Below are positions 8,566 to 16,675 of a stretch of DNA of 64,000 bases, one piece after another (the first letter of the stretch is position 1; every line of letters starts with the position of its first letter). A program made the position numbers and the translations under genes. Source of the stretch: Saprospira grandis DSM 2844 (GTDB lineage: Bacteria; Bacteroidota; Bacteroidia; Chitinophagales; Saprospiraceae); assembly GCF_000275825.1 (NCBI RefSeq), contig NZ_JH719942.1, positions 813,600 to 877,599 of the forward strand, read 5' to 3'. The notes under the pieces were generated by a model, which was given only the letters and a program-made list of their open reading frames with translations, did no database searches and had not been told where the DNA came from.

Positions 8566-10665
8566 TTAGAACTTTAGGCGGAGCTGCACTTTTAGTTCTG
8601 AGCGAGTATTGCCCAAAATTAGATTTTGGCCCGAGCTAATCTCCTCGCGATCGGCCCAATAAGTTTGTGCATAGCGGACCCAAAGCGTTAGTTTTCGATT
8701 AAATTTATAGCTCGTGTTGATGTAAAATCGGCTGCCACGGCCATAATAAGCGGGCACCGAAAATGCGTAAAGCACATCATTTTCGTAGGCATAAATGCGG
8801 GTATCATAATCTTCGGTGGCAAAAATGGCAAATCGAGTTTGGACCTTGAGGGGCGCAAAACGGGCCGACCAAACCAAGTCTTGGTACATCATAAAGCCCT
8901 TGCTGAACTCATGGTCCTCATAGAAGGACAGCTCCGCTCGGCTGCGGATTTCCCACTCTCGGCTCAGGCGATAGCGAAAATGAATGCGGGCATTTTGCCG
9001 CTTTTTGTCAATCAGATAATCGTAGGGCGTGGCATTATCAGAGCGGTTGCCTTCTTTTTGCTCAAAGCGATATTGGAAGTAGAGGTTCCAGCGGTAAGCG
9101 GGCTGATAATCTAGGCGAACAAAATACTCATGTCCCTTGGAGGGTGCGTCAATATTGGAGCGCAGCCAAGGAAAAACGAAGAGGTCAAAATAGCCGCTAA
9201 AGCTCAGGCCACGGCCCAAATTGGCATTGAGGCCCATATATAGGCCCTTTTCGTTATTGGTTCCAGAAGACTCGCCAAAAGCATTGCCCGTTAGGGTCTG
9301 ATACTCTTTGGCATAATTCCGATAAATCAGAGCCATGCTCACTTTTTCGTCTAGGGCCGCCGTCAGGCCGTTGATGGTTGCCAAGCCGCCATTATCACTC
9401 AGCGCCGTTTCGCCAAAAAACTGTAGGTTTTTGTAGGCCAGATTATAATCTAGACTAGCATTGAGCAGCGACTGCCCATTAAAGGCATACTTTTGATAGA
9501 GGCGGGGCGTGCGGACCAAAGAGTCGCTAAGGCGGTTATAGACTACATTTGCGCCAATTCGCCAAGTATTGGCCTTATAGGTCATATTGGCCCCCGTGGT
9601 AATTTGCTGCAAGCTGTTTTTGTCCTCCAATTCGTTTTCGGTCCGATGCAGACCACTCAATTGCAAAGAAGAAACCTCTAAGACCTCAAAAGAATCATCT
9701 AGGCTATCGGTTTGGACCAAAGAGATATTGCCATCTCTAAAACGGTGCGAGCCAAAGACCGTCGCCTCCCATTTGCTGCCGCCAATCGTGGCCGCCCCAC
9801 CCCGCATAAACAAGGCCTCATTGACCGAACTATAGGGGCGAATTTTATTAGACAAGCGCTTAATATTGAGCACGGCGGCCCCCTTTCGGGTACCAAAGCC
9901 ACTCCAAGTGGTGAGTCCCTGCCCAAAATAGACCTGATAATCGCCTAAGGCAATGGCTTTGACCCATTTATTGTAATCTTTGATAAAGAAATGGGCCGAA
10001 AAATAATCGGGTAATTTCGTCTGGTTTTTCTGACTAAAAGGCGTCAGCCATTCTTCACCCGCATCCTTTTCCAAGGTCAGGCCCATACTCAAACGGTCCT
10101 TGTAAGTGAGGCGATAACGCAAATAAAGTTTGTCGGGACTCCCCAAAAAGTCGGGATCTTCCCCATCCTGAGGCAGAAAACCAGCTTGATCCTCTATATT
10201 TCGCTGATAGCGCATAAAAACTTGCTGCCGCTTATATTTAAAGGCCCGTTTAAAGCTAAAAGCCTCCATTTCCTTAGTGGCTTCTAGACTGACAAAGGGC
10301 AGAATTTTGGCAATGCTACTTTGGTCAAAAGTGGGCACGCCCTGTAGTTCATAGAGCGAAAAGATTTGGCCAAAGCGATTTCGGTAGTTAATCAAGGCCT
10401 GAATCTGAATGGCCGACAGTAAGTTCAGGGCCTGTAGCTCCTCCCGGCTCGCCTTATTGATGTCTAAAGGGTTGCGTTGATAGATTTCGAGGTTTTCAAA
10501 TTCTGTATCAAAATCAAACTCTTGCGCATCGGCATCATCCACCAAGTTTTCAATCTGGATTTGCGTGGCGCTATTGTCATCTAAAGGAGCGTCTGTAGTA
10601 TCTACCTGACCAAAAAGGCTGGCAGTTAGGCCCATAAACAGGCCCAATAATGATCGTCTTAACAT
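8566..10665 (-). CDS. Helix-hairpin-helix domain outer-membrane protein
   Basis: From the ATG at 10665 (the frame extends to a TTG at 10674) the protein is 699 residues with a signal peptide (residues 1-20, ending SLFGQ). Residues about 65-130 are two ComEA-like helix-hairpin-helix units (NPLDINKASREELQALNLL, then SLYELQGVPTFDQ). The remaining 560 residues are strand-turn repeats rich in aromatic and charged residues that end in LKVQLRLKF, as in an outer-membrane beta-barrel. The family is widespread in Bacteroidota with no assigned function; the HhH part may be only a protein-protein or plug element. It lies 27 bp downstream of the PorV/PorQ-like gene on the same strand, so the two are probably cotranscribed. 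Confidence 0.8.
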   Translation of the reverse strand: MLRRSLLGLFMGLTASLFGQVDTTDAPLDDNSATQIQIENLVDDADAQEFDFDTEFENLEIYQRNPLDINKASREELQALNLLSAIQIQALINYRNRFGQIFSLYELQGVPTFDQSSIAKILPFVSLEATKEMEAFSFKRAFKYKRQQVFMRYQRNIEDQAGFLPQDGEDPDFLGSPDKLYLRYRLTYKDRLSMGLTLEKDAGEEWLTPFSQKNQTKLPDYFSAHFFIKDYNKWVKAIALGDYQVYFGQGLTTWSGFGTRKGAAVLNIKRLSNKIRPYSSVNEALFMRGGAATIGGSKWEATVFGSHRFRDGNISLVQTDSLDDSFEVLEVSSLQLSGLHRTENELEDKNSLQQITTGANMTYKANTWRIGANVVYNRLSDSLVRTPRLYQKYAFNGQSLLNASLDYNLAYKNLQFFGETALSDNGGLATINGLTAALDEKVSMALIYRNYAKEYQTLTGNAFGESSGTNNEKGLYMGLNANLGRGLSFSGYFDLFVFPWLRSNIDAPSKGHEYFVRLDYQPAYRWNLYFQYRFEQKEGNRSDNATPYDYLIDKKRQNARIHFRYRLSREWEIRSRAELSFYEDHEFSKGFMMYQDLVWSARFAPLKVQTRFAIFATEDYDTRIYAYENDVLYAFSVPAYYGRGSRFYINTSYKFNRKLTLWVRYAQTYWADREEISSGQNLILGNTRSELKVQLRLKF

Positions 10666-10692
10666 AATGGACAAAGTATTAAATGGGCAATT

Positions 10693-11553
10693 TTATTCTT
10701 CTTCTGTTTTGGCCTCGGCGGGTTTTTCACTCTTTTGCAAGCGATAACTTAGGGCAAAAGAAGGCGTAAACCCAAGCACTTGATGATAGGCCGTGGCCAA
10801 ATCAATTTGTAGCTCGTCTAGGTCTAAGCCCAAACCAAAAGAAAGCTGGCTCAAATCACTGAGCTGCATGCCCGCTCGCAACTTAAATACCTTATGGGCC
10901 TGATACTCAATACCGGCCTTGGCCCCAAAAGGCTGATTGTAAATATCTTTTTCTAGGGCCGCATAAATCCCCACTTTTTCAGAGGGATGATAGGCCAAAC
11001 CCAAATTAAAAAGGGCCGGCAGACGCTCGTCCAATTGGCCCAATTTGGCATGTACCGGATTATATACATGCGCTGCTAATGTCAATTCTTCAGTAATTTT
11101 GGCCGTCAAGCCCAACTCAAAGGTAAAACTATTGGCCGAGCCATAATTCGGAATCCGTGTCCCCAAATAATCTAATTGTACCCCCAAAGCAAAACGCTCC
11201 GATAGCTTTCTGGCATAGGCCAAGCCAATTTTTTGCTCGTTATAGGCCGAAAAACCAAAGTAGTTCAGCGTCAAACCAAAGGTCCCCTGATTATTTTCTA
11301 AGGGATAGGCCGCCGCAAATAAAAAGGAGTTGAGCCCCTCGGCCAAAAATCGCCGCTCGCCATAGGCCGAAAAGCTCAATTCTTCTAAAAAAGCAAGGCC
11401 AGCCTGGTTGCTGTAAGCGGCATTGATGTCGGTAAAAGCAACCGATGCATTCCCCAAGGCCGCCCCTCTGGCCGCAGCCGATTGAGGTTGGCCCTGCTGG
11501 GCAAAAAGTCCAAAAGCCATACTGGACAAAAGAAGAGTGTAAAGCGTTCTCAT
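10693..11553 (-). CDS. PorV/PorQ-type outer-membrane protein
   Basis: This 286-residue protein has a signal peptide (ending GLFAQ) and the family's typical start to the mature chain: AARGAALGNASVAFTDINAA followed by NQAGLAFL. These are FadL-fold outer-membrane barrels; PorV and PorQ serve type IX secretion, but most paralogues have no proven role. The C-terminus is an unusual charged tail (KSEKPAEAKTEEE). It is the first gene of a probable two-gene unit with the helix-hairpin-helix barrel protein. I cannot tell PorV, PorQ and paralogues apart from sequence alone. Confidence 0.75.
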   Translation of the reverse strand: MRTLYTLLLSSMAFGLFAQQGQPQSAAARGAALGNASVAFTDINAAYSNQAGLAFLEELSFSAYGERRFLAEGLNSFLFAAAYPLENNQGTFGLTLNYFGFSAYNEQKIGLAYARKLSERFALGVQLDYLGTRIPNYGSANSFTFELGLTAKITEELTLAAHVYNPVHAKLGQLDERLPALFNLGLAYHPSEKVGIYAALEKDIYNQPFGAKAGIEYQAHKVFKLRAGMQLSDLSQLSFGLGLDLDELQIDLATAYHQVLGFTPSFALSYRLQKSEKPAEAKTEEE

Positions 11554-11589
11554 AGTTTTTGTAATTTGCTGATGATGTTGGTTTTTTTT

Positions 11590-11810
11590 GGGGCCTTCGC
11601 TGCGGCTTCGCCTTGCGGCGGTTACTCCCTTTGGTCGTCGAACTGCGAACTAAAGTTCTTGTTGTCGTTTCGCAGCTCGCTGCTATTTTGGGGCCTCCGC
11701 CTCCCTTTGGTCGTCGGCGCTACGTTTCGCAGCTCGCAAGTCTGCTCGGCCCTTCGCCGCTTTCAGCGGCTCGGTCTGGCCTAACGGCCACTGCTGCACA
11801 TCGCTAGGCC
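11590..11810 (+). repeat. Modular GC-rich intergenic repeat R4 (type A, forward)
   Basis: Two heads lie in tandem. The first (11590-11689) carries the TCGTCGAACTGCG module. The full unit (11690-11810) has variable stems GCCGCT/AGCGGC and GGCC/GGCC and the tail ACATCGCTAGGCC. The 160-bp palindrome copy P3 starts inside this tail. Confidence 0.85.
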
Positions 11811-11966
11811 AAATGGAAGCCCTGCGCTTCGGCCATTCTTTGATAAAAACTTCAGGCTAGTCAAGGCATTTTTTAAAGGCATAGCCCTAGCTATGGCTGA
11901 GAAAAATAAGGCAGAATAGCAGGAAATTAATTCAAAGGATAGAAGTGGCAGGGCTTTCATTTGGCC
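11807..11966. repeat. 160-bp long palindrome, copy P3 (diverged)
   Basis: The outer arms GGCCAAATGGAAGCCCTGC and the reverse complement of the right end differ at one base. The core TTTTTTAAAGGCATAGC starts at offset 62, exactly as in copy P2 (58819). The apical stem CATAGC/GCTATG is kept with a changed loop. The outer arms are unrelated in sequence to P1 and P2 yet still pair. Confidence 0.75.
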
Positions 11967-12123
11967 TTCGGCCAAAGGGAGCAAGGCAGCCAGCGCTTGG
12001 CCGCCCAACAAATTACATAATTCAGTAGCCTTCTACAAAAGAGGCTTGGCTTTCTTAAAGTTTAATTAAAGCTGAAAGCAAAAAATAAGCTTGTCGCTCA
12101 TGGCCTTAAGACTGGGCCGCTAA

Positions 12124-12166
12124 AAAACAAAAGACCCAAAATCTAGGATTTTGGGTCTTTTGTTTA
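12124..12166 (-). terminator. Strong terminator of the AraC-family gene
   Basis: ACAAAAGACCCAAAATC pairs perfectly with GATTTTGGGTCTTTTGT-type sequence across a two-base loop, immediately downstream of the stop at 12182. Confidence 0.85.
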
Positions 12167-12181
12167 GCGCTAAAATGAGGC

Positions 12182-13048
12182 TTAGGCAGAAACTAGCTCT
12201 TGTTGTAGGCCTTGGCGATATTGCTCTGGAGAACAATCTTGGCTCTTACGGAAAAACGTAATAAAATAAGAGGGCGTTTCAAAACCCAACTCCTGAGAAA
12301 TTTCGGCAATAGTGAGGTTGCTATGGCAAAGCAGGCGCTCGGCTTCTAGTTGCACTCTTTTGCGGATAACTGCCCCAGAGGTTTTACCAAAAACGCGTTT
12401 GCACAATTTATTGAGGTAATTGGTGCTAATGAACAATTTTTGCGCATAAAAAGAGGGCGCTCTAGAGCTCTGAAAATGCTCCTCTACCAACTGCTCAAAC
12501 TCTAGCATTTTTTCTTCCTGTCGGTTAGGACGGGCCAATTGAATATTGCGGGCCATTTTTTCGGGAGCAAAACGCTCTTGCAATTCAAAGAAAATAATAT
12601 TGGCATAAGAGCGCAATACGGCCAATTGCTGCGGCTCTTGCTGGTAGTCATTATACATACAAGCCAACAAAACATTTAGTTTGCTTACCGCATCCTGAGG
12701 CAAATCGACTAGGGCCAAAAGGCCTTTTTGCATAAAGGCAAAAGCCTTGAGAATATTGTTGTGATAGCGTTGCTCGAAAAAAGCTGGCGAAAAAGAAAAC
12801 AGATAGCCTTCAGCAGCCTCTCCTTCTGCAGAAAGCAGAATTTGATCGGGACGAAGCAAAAGCGCTTGGCCAGCTGTTAAGGTCGTTTGGCGACGGTTGA
12901 GCTCCATCTTAAGTTGGCCAGCCGACAAATAAAAGAAACTATAGCCTCCTTCTAGCAAAGGAAGTTGCAGTTCAGCCTTGGGCTGAATCAATTGCATATC
13001 AATGAGTTGCGGCCCATCTTGGGGCTGATATATAGCGTGAATAGTCAT
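12182..13048 (-). CDS. AraC-family transcriptional regulator
   Basis: This 288-residue protein has an N-terminal cupin-like sensing half (residues about 15-150). The C-terminal AraC double helix-turn-helix covers about 190-285: FYAQKLFISTNYLNKLCKR is the first HTH and LTIAEISQELGFETPSYF the second, followed by FFRKSQDCSPEQYR. This is the usual length and layout for cytoplasmic AraC regulators. The ligand and targets are unknown. The nearest candidate target is the small cysteine-motif gene 91 bp upstream on the same strand. Confidence 0.92.
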   Translation of the reverse strand: MTIHAIYQPQDGPQLIDMQLIQPKAELQLPLLEGGYSFFYLSAGQLKMELNRRQTTLTAGQALLLRPDQILLSAEGEAAEGYLFSFSPAFFEQRYHNNILKAFAFMQKGLLALVDLPQDAVSKLNVLLACMYNDYQQEPQQLAVLRSYANIIFFELQERFAPEKMARNIQLARPNRQEEKMLEFEQLVEEHFQSSRAPSFYAQKLFISTNYLNKLCKRVFGKTSGAVIRKRVQLEAERLLCHSNLTIAEISQELGFETPSYFITFFRKSQDCSPEQYRQGLQQELVSA

Positions 13049-13139
13049 GAGATTCCACTTTATTAGGATAATAGAAACAGGCCCAACAAACTGATTCTTA
13101 GCTTGTTGAACACAATAAAATTCAAAAAACGGTTTGAAT

Positions 13140-13550
13140 TTATCCTAAAAGTGGAGGGTGAAAGACAGAAAGACCTGGCCCAGGATTTTCAGAAAAACAG
13201 TAGGCTGGAAAAGGGGCAGGTTCTAAAATAAAGGGAATGGCAATAATGGAATTACTTAGCCTAGCAGTAGCTGGGGCCAAATCTTCATACAAAAAGTTAA
13301 TGTGCAGCTCTTTTTTCGAGTCTAGGCCTTTTTCTTCCTGCTCTTCAGCATCTTCGGCCCAATTATTTAGCTGCTCTTTGTAGTAGCATTTACCTTGGCA
13401 CATAGGAAACTCATCGGGAATATTTCTATTTACACAAAACTCCTCTGCTATAAGCTCCTGCTGTAGCTTATAGGAAAGGTATACTTGCAAAGGCCGACTA
13501 AGGGGCAAGAGCAAAGTACAGATGAGTAAATATAATCCGAATTGCTTCAA
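13140..13550 (-). CDS. Small exported protein with CVN...CxGKCYxKEQL motif
   Basis: This 136-residue protein has an N-terminal hydrophobic segment (residues 4-24). It then carries EEFCVNRN...FPMCQGKCYYKEQL (residues about 37-61), an acidic stretch, and ends SVFHPPLLG. From recall, a family of small Bacteroidota proteins shares the Cys-Val-Asn plus C-x-GKC motif and the FHPP ending and often sits near metal or TonB transport genes. The three spaced cysteines suggest metal binding or disulfides. No function is established. It is upstream of the AraC gene in the same direction. Confidence 0.65.
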   Translation of the reverse strand: MKQFGLYLLICTLLLPLSRPLQVYLSYKLQQELIAEEFCVNRNIPDEFPMCQGKCYYKEQLNNWAEDAEEQEEKGLDSKKELHINFLYEDLAPATARLSNSIIAIPFILEPAPFPAYCFSENPGPGLSVFHPPLLG

Positions 13551-13733
13551 AATTCTGCTGCGATTTATTTGTTGGTAATATAATACTTTTGAGCAGAATA
13601 AAAAGTGATCAAAGTATTCTTGCCCCTTTTTTAGATGATTAGTCCGCTTTAGTGGTACAAATAGCCATTATAAAATAGCTACGTTTTTTTTGTATTTTGC
13701 GGCCCATTTTAACGCCTACTTAACTACTTACGC

Positions 13734-14528
13734 ATGTCGTTCTTTAAAATACATTTGCTTGCTTGTTGTTTGCTTCTCAGCCTACTTGCTTGTCAGCAGG
13801 AGCCCGCTAAAATTGAGCATCAGTTGCAGCCTGCAGATGACAGCCGAATTGGGCAAGCCATAGATGCGCAGTTTTTGGCCCATTGGGATAGTTTGCCCGA
13901 AGTAGAGCTACTACAAACGGCAGACTATCCACAGGCTTATAATTATTTAGACAGTCTGTTGTTATTTTGTTTGGCCCAACCTCAGTTTGAGCATGCCCAA
14001 ACCTTTAATTGGCAGTTGCGTATTTTTCAGGCAGCAGAAAAAGAGCAACTATTTGTGGCCCCTGGCGGCTATCTATATTTTTCTACAGACTTCCTTCGCT
14101 TTTTGGCCAATGAAGAAGAATTAAAGGCCGTTTTGGCCCATGCCATGCTTAGCATTGACCAACGAATTATTAGCCAGCAACTACAGGAGGCCTTTTCAAT
14201 TAGCTATTTATTGGACCTTGCCCTTGGGGCCGAACCCGATGAGCCTGCTCAACTCTTGGCGCTAGTAGAAACCGTAGCCTACAAAAAAGAAGAGATGCAG
14301 CAACTAGAGCCCCTATTTGAAGCCCTGCTCTGCCAAATTTATAGCTCTCCGGATAGTATGCGCTCTTTTTTGCAAAGAGTAGAAGGACAAAATGATTTTG
14401 ACTGGGCTTGGCGATTTAATTCTGACTTTGACTGGCCCGCAGCGCTTAGCAACAATAACAACTGTCCCCTCTCTCCCACTATGCTTTCTAGCAATAACTA
14501 TTTATCCTTTTTAGAACAACTTCCTTAA
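13734..14528 (+). CDS. Lipoprotein with decayed M48-type peptidase domain
   Basis: The signal peptide ends in a lipobox, LLAC with Cys20, so a lipoprotein is predicted. Residues 105-150 follow the M48 pattern closely: VAPGGYLYFSTDFL, then NEEELKAVLAHAMLSIDQRI. In active M48 enzymes the last part reads AVLAHExxHxxxRH. Here His136 is kept but the catalytic Glu and second His are Ala137 and Ser140, so a zinc protease activity is not expected. The rest (264 residues in all) is helical with no other motif. It is followed 22 bp later by another lipoprotein gene, a probable operon. Confidence 0.7.
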   Translation: MSFFKIHLLACCLLLSLLACQQEPAKIEHQLQPADDSRIGQAIDAQFLAHWDSLPEVELLQTADYPQAYNYLDSLLLFCLAQPQFEHAQTFNWQLRIFQAAEKEQLFVAPGGYLYFSTDFLRFLANEEELKAVLAHAMLSIDQRIISQQLQEAFSISYLLDLALGAEPDEPAQLLALVETVAYKKEEMQQLEPLFEALLCQIYSSPDSMRSFLQRVEGQNDFDWAWRFNSDFDWPAALSNNNNCPLSPTMLSSNNYLSFLEQLP

Positions 14529-14550
14529 CCCTTTAGCGCCAATTTCCCCT

Positions 14551-15159
14551 ATGAAAAAAAGCATTCTCCTATTTTTGGCCCTAGGCCTCTTGGCCTGCCA
14601 AAACAAAGAACAAGAAAATAAAGTCATTCAAGAGATAACACCTCTGCCCAGCGCTACATCTCTTTCTCCAAAAGATAGCCTTAGCCAATTTCCTAAAGAT
14701 TGGGAAGGCCGCTATGAAGGCGAAATGTACTGGTATGTCAATGGACAACTAAGGGGCAAAATTCCTTGCCGACATGAGGTCTTACCTCAAAAGCCAGGCG
14801 TTTGGAGCTGGACCACCGAATTTGACTCTAGCCAACTCGTCCCCAAAACCGTCCTCAAAGACTATCTCTTAATAGAAGATAAAAGCCAAGCCCAAGGGCA
14901 TTATATCCTCGATGAACAAGATGGAATTCTAATTGACATGATTTTAATGGGCAATAGCTTGTATAGCCAATTTGAAGTGGGCAATAATAAAATTACTACA
15001 GTGGACCGAGTAGAAGGCGACCTCCTCTACAAAGAAATTATTATGGTCCCTAAAGACAAAGTCCGAAAAAGCTCCGCTAAAATTGGCAAAGAAAGCTTTG
15101 AAGTAAGCGCAGCAAACAGCATTGTTCTCCAAAAATCTATCCTGAAAAAACAAAAATAA
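14551..15159 (+). CDS. Hypothetical lipoprotein
   Basis: This 202-residue protein has a short lipoprotein signal (MKKSILLFLALGLLAC, Cys16). The mature part contains WEGRYEGEMYWYVNGQLRGK, a strand-rich region with W-x-W-x-E (WSWTTEFD), and a basic C-terminus (KSILKKQK). It resembles no family that I recognise. The small beta-rich layout would suit a lipocalin-like or similar binding fold, but that is a guess. It is the second gene of the pair that begins with the decayed M48 lipoprotein. Confidence 0.6.
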   Translation: MKKSILLFLALGLLACQNKEQENKVIQEITPLPSATSLSPKDSLSQFPKDWEGRYEGEMYWYVNGQLRGKIPCRHEVLPQKPGVWSWTTEFDSSQLVPKTVLKDYLLIEDKSQAQGHYILDEQDGILIDMILMGNSLYSQFEVGNNKITTVDRVEGDLLYKEIIMVPKDKVRKSSAKIGKESFEVSAANSIVLQKSILKKQK

Positions 15160-15289
15160 CTCGCTCTAGAAGAACAGCTTTCATCCTCATTTTAGCTCCC
15201 TAAACTTTTTCATAAAAAAAGTCTTGGAGAGGGTGCAAAAGGCTTCATTTTTGGATTAGAAGCAAGCCCCCCATTTTATATTACACACT

Positions 15290-15868
15290 ATGAAAGCAAA
15301 ACAGCTAATGAAAAACCTAGTTTTACTTCTCTTCTGTAGCCTCAGTCTACAGCTCTTTGCCCAAAACAAAGAAAACCTCATCAACAATGGTCAATTCCGA
15401 AATAGCCTAGATGGTTGGGAAATTCTGCTCAGCAATGGGAGCCCCGGCATTAAGGCCCAAATTTTATCGGAGGAGGCAGATTATAAGAAATTTGGCTTGG
15501 CCGATAACTTTGTCGGCACCTCTTTTGTCGAAATTGACGAAAACTCTAGCATTCGGCAAGATGTAGAGCTAAAAAGCATTGAACCACACAGCCTTGTTTT
15601 TGCCTATGCCCCTCGCCCTAATGCTGGCGATAAACAACTCATTGTAAAAGTAGATGGTCGGGCCGTTTGGACCACCACCCTAGGCAACCAAGATGCCCTA
15701 GGTCGTTTTCAGTATAAAGCCATTAAGTTGATGCCCGAAGAAAAGTCGGCCCAAATTAGTTTTTATGTGGTCTCTCTTTCTGGAAAAAAGGACCAAGGCG
15801 TTTTCATTGCCGATATTTTCCTCAATGAAGAGCCACTAGTAGATTTGTACATGATTGATAAACACTAA
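15290..15868 (+). CDS. Secreted jelly-roll-like (carbohydrate-binding-like) protein
   Basis: A signal peptide (ending SLQLFAQ) precedes about 165 residues with the layout of a galactose-binding-like jelly roll: NLINNGQFRNSLDGWEIL at the start, FVEIDENSSIRQDVEL, then LIVKVDGRAVWTTTL and a FYVVSL strand. NL(I)NNGxFExxxxGW is the familiar opening of such modules. Ligand and partner are unknown. The stop is followed after 3 bp by the thioredoxin-like gene, so the two are cotranscribed. Confidence 0.6.
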   Translation: MKAKQLMKNLVLLLFCSLSLQLFAQNKENLINNGQFRNSLDGWEILLSNGSPGIKAQILSEEADYKKFGLADNFVGTSFVEIDENSSIRQDVELKSIEPHSLVFAYAPRPNAGDKQLIVKVDGRAVWTTTLGNQDALGRFQYKAIKLMPEEKSAQISFYVVSLSGKKDQGVFIADIFLNEEPLVDLYMIDKH

Positions 15869-15871
15869 TTT

Positions 15872-16345
15872 ATGATTTGGCGCATTTTCTTTCTCTTGCT
15901 GCTCAGCGCCCCTCTTTTGGGGCAAATGGCCGCTCCTGACTTTCAATTGCAAGACCATAAGGAGCAATCCCTTGACTATCAGGAAGCTCGAAAGGCCAAG
16001 TATTACCTGCTCTTTTTTTGGCACTTCCAATGTAGCCATTGCCAACAGGGCTTGGCCAAGGTAGAACAATTTTTAAAAGACAAATCGCCAGAGGATATTC
16101 AGGTCGTTACGATTTTTCCCTTTGCCCACCAAAAAGAAGAATTTTGGGCCTATGTGCAAGATAGTAGCAACCAATTGCAGACGCCTTTCTTTCAGCATGC
16201 TACAGATTATAAAGCCACGGCTCGCCGAGCCTTTGCGCTGAAAGGACAGCCGCCTTTTTTGGTTTTGCTCAATGCAGAAAATGAAATTTTATCTTCTGGC
16301 TTTAAAGCCAAAAAATTGCAGCGCATCTGGAAAACGCTCCGCTAA
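15872..16345 (+). CDS. Periplasmic thioredoxin-like (TlpA/AhpC-type) protein
   Basis: This 157-residue protein has a signal peptide (ending APLLGQ) and a redoxin fold: APDFQLQDHKEQSL, then YLLFFWHFQCSHCQQGLAKV with the redox pair Cys-Ser-His-Cys, and the cis-proline region GQPPFLVLL. It is probably a periplasmic thiol-disulfide oxidoreductase, reduced by a membrane partner not in this window. The 3-bp spacing to the jelly-roll gene suggests they act together, for instance that the redoxin services an exported protein made from the same transcript. Confidence 0.8.
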   Translation: MIWRIFFLLLLSAPLLGQMAAPDFQLQDHKEQSLDYQEARKAKYYLLFFWHFQCSHCQQGLAKVEQFLKDKSPEDIQVVTIFPFAHQKEEFWAYVQDSSNQLQTPFFQHATDYKATARRAFALKGQPPFLVLLNAENEILSSGFKAKKLQRIWKTLR

Positions 16346-16350
16346 GCTAA

Positions 16351-16376
16351 ACAGCCCCTAGGGGCTGTTTTTTTTG
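16351..16376 (+). terminator. Intrinsic terminator after the thioredoxin-like gene
   Basis: ACAGCCCC pairs with GGGGCTGT, followed by nine T. Confidence 0.9.
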
Positions 16377-16480
16377 TCCCCCTGCTTTTAGGTCGAGTTT
16401 TTGCGCAGGCTGAAATTCTTTTGTTCCTCTTTGCTAAAATACTATTTTTAAGCGTTCGTTAAAGCCTTGGCCCTATTGGC

Positions 16481-16617
16481 CCAGCGCTGCGGAGCGGGTG
16501 GCCGAAGGCCAGACCGAGTTTTTGAGCGCAGCGAAAAAACGAAGGGCCGAGCAGACCTGCGAGCCCCGAAGCATAGCGGCGGCCGACCTAGGCAAAGCCT
16601 AGCCGGCCGCGGGCCCC
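16481..16617 (-). repeat. Modular GC-rich intergenic repeat R5 (type A-like, reverse)
   Basis: It contains the core linker (GAGCAGACCTGCGAGCCCC on this strand), a GTTTTT/AAAAAC central stem and a long head stem GGCCGACCTAGGC/GCCTAGCCGGCC. The tail differs from other type A copies and resembles that of R9. Confidence 0.75.
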
Positions 16618-16675
16618 AAGAAAAATAAAACCCTACAGAAAGACTCATATATCTGTTTCATTAAAACCAATAAAA

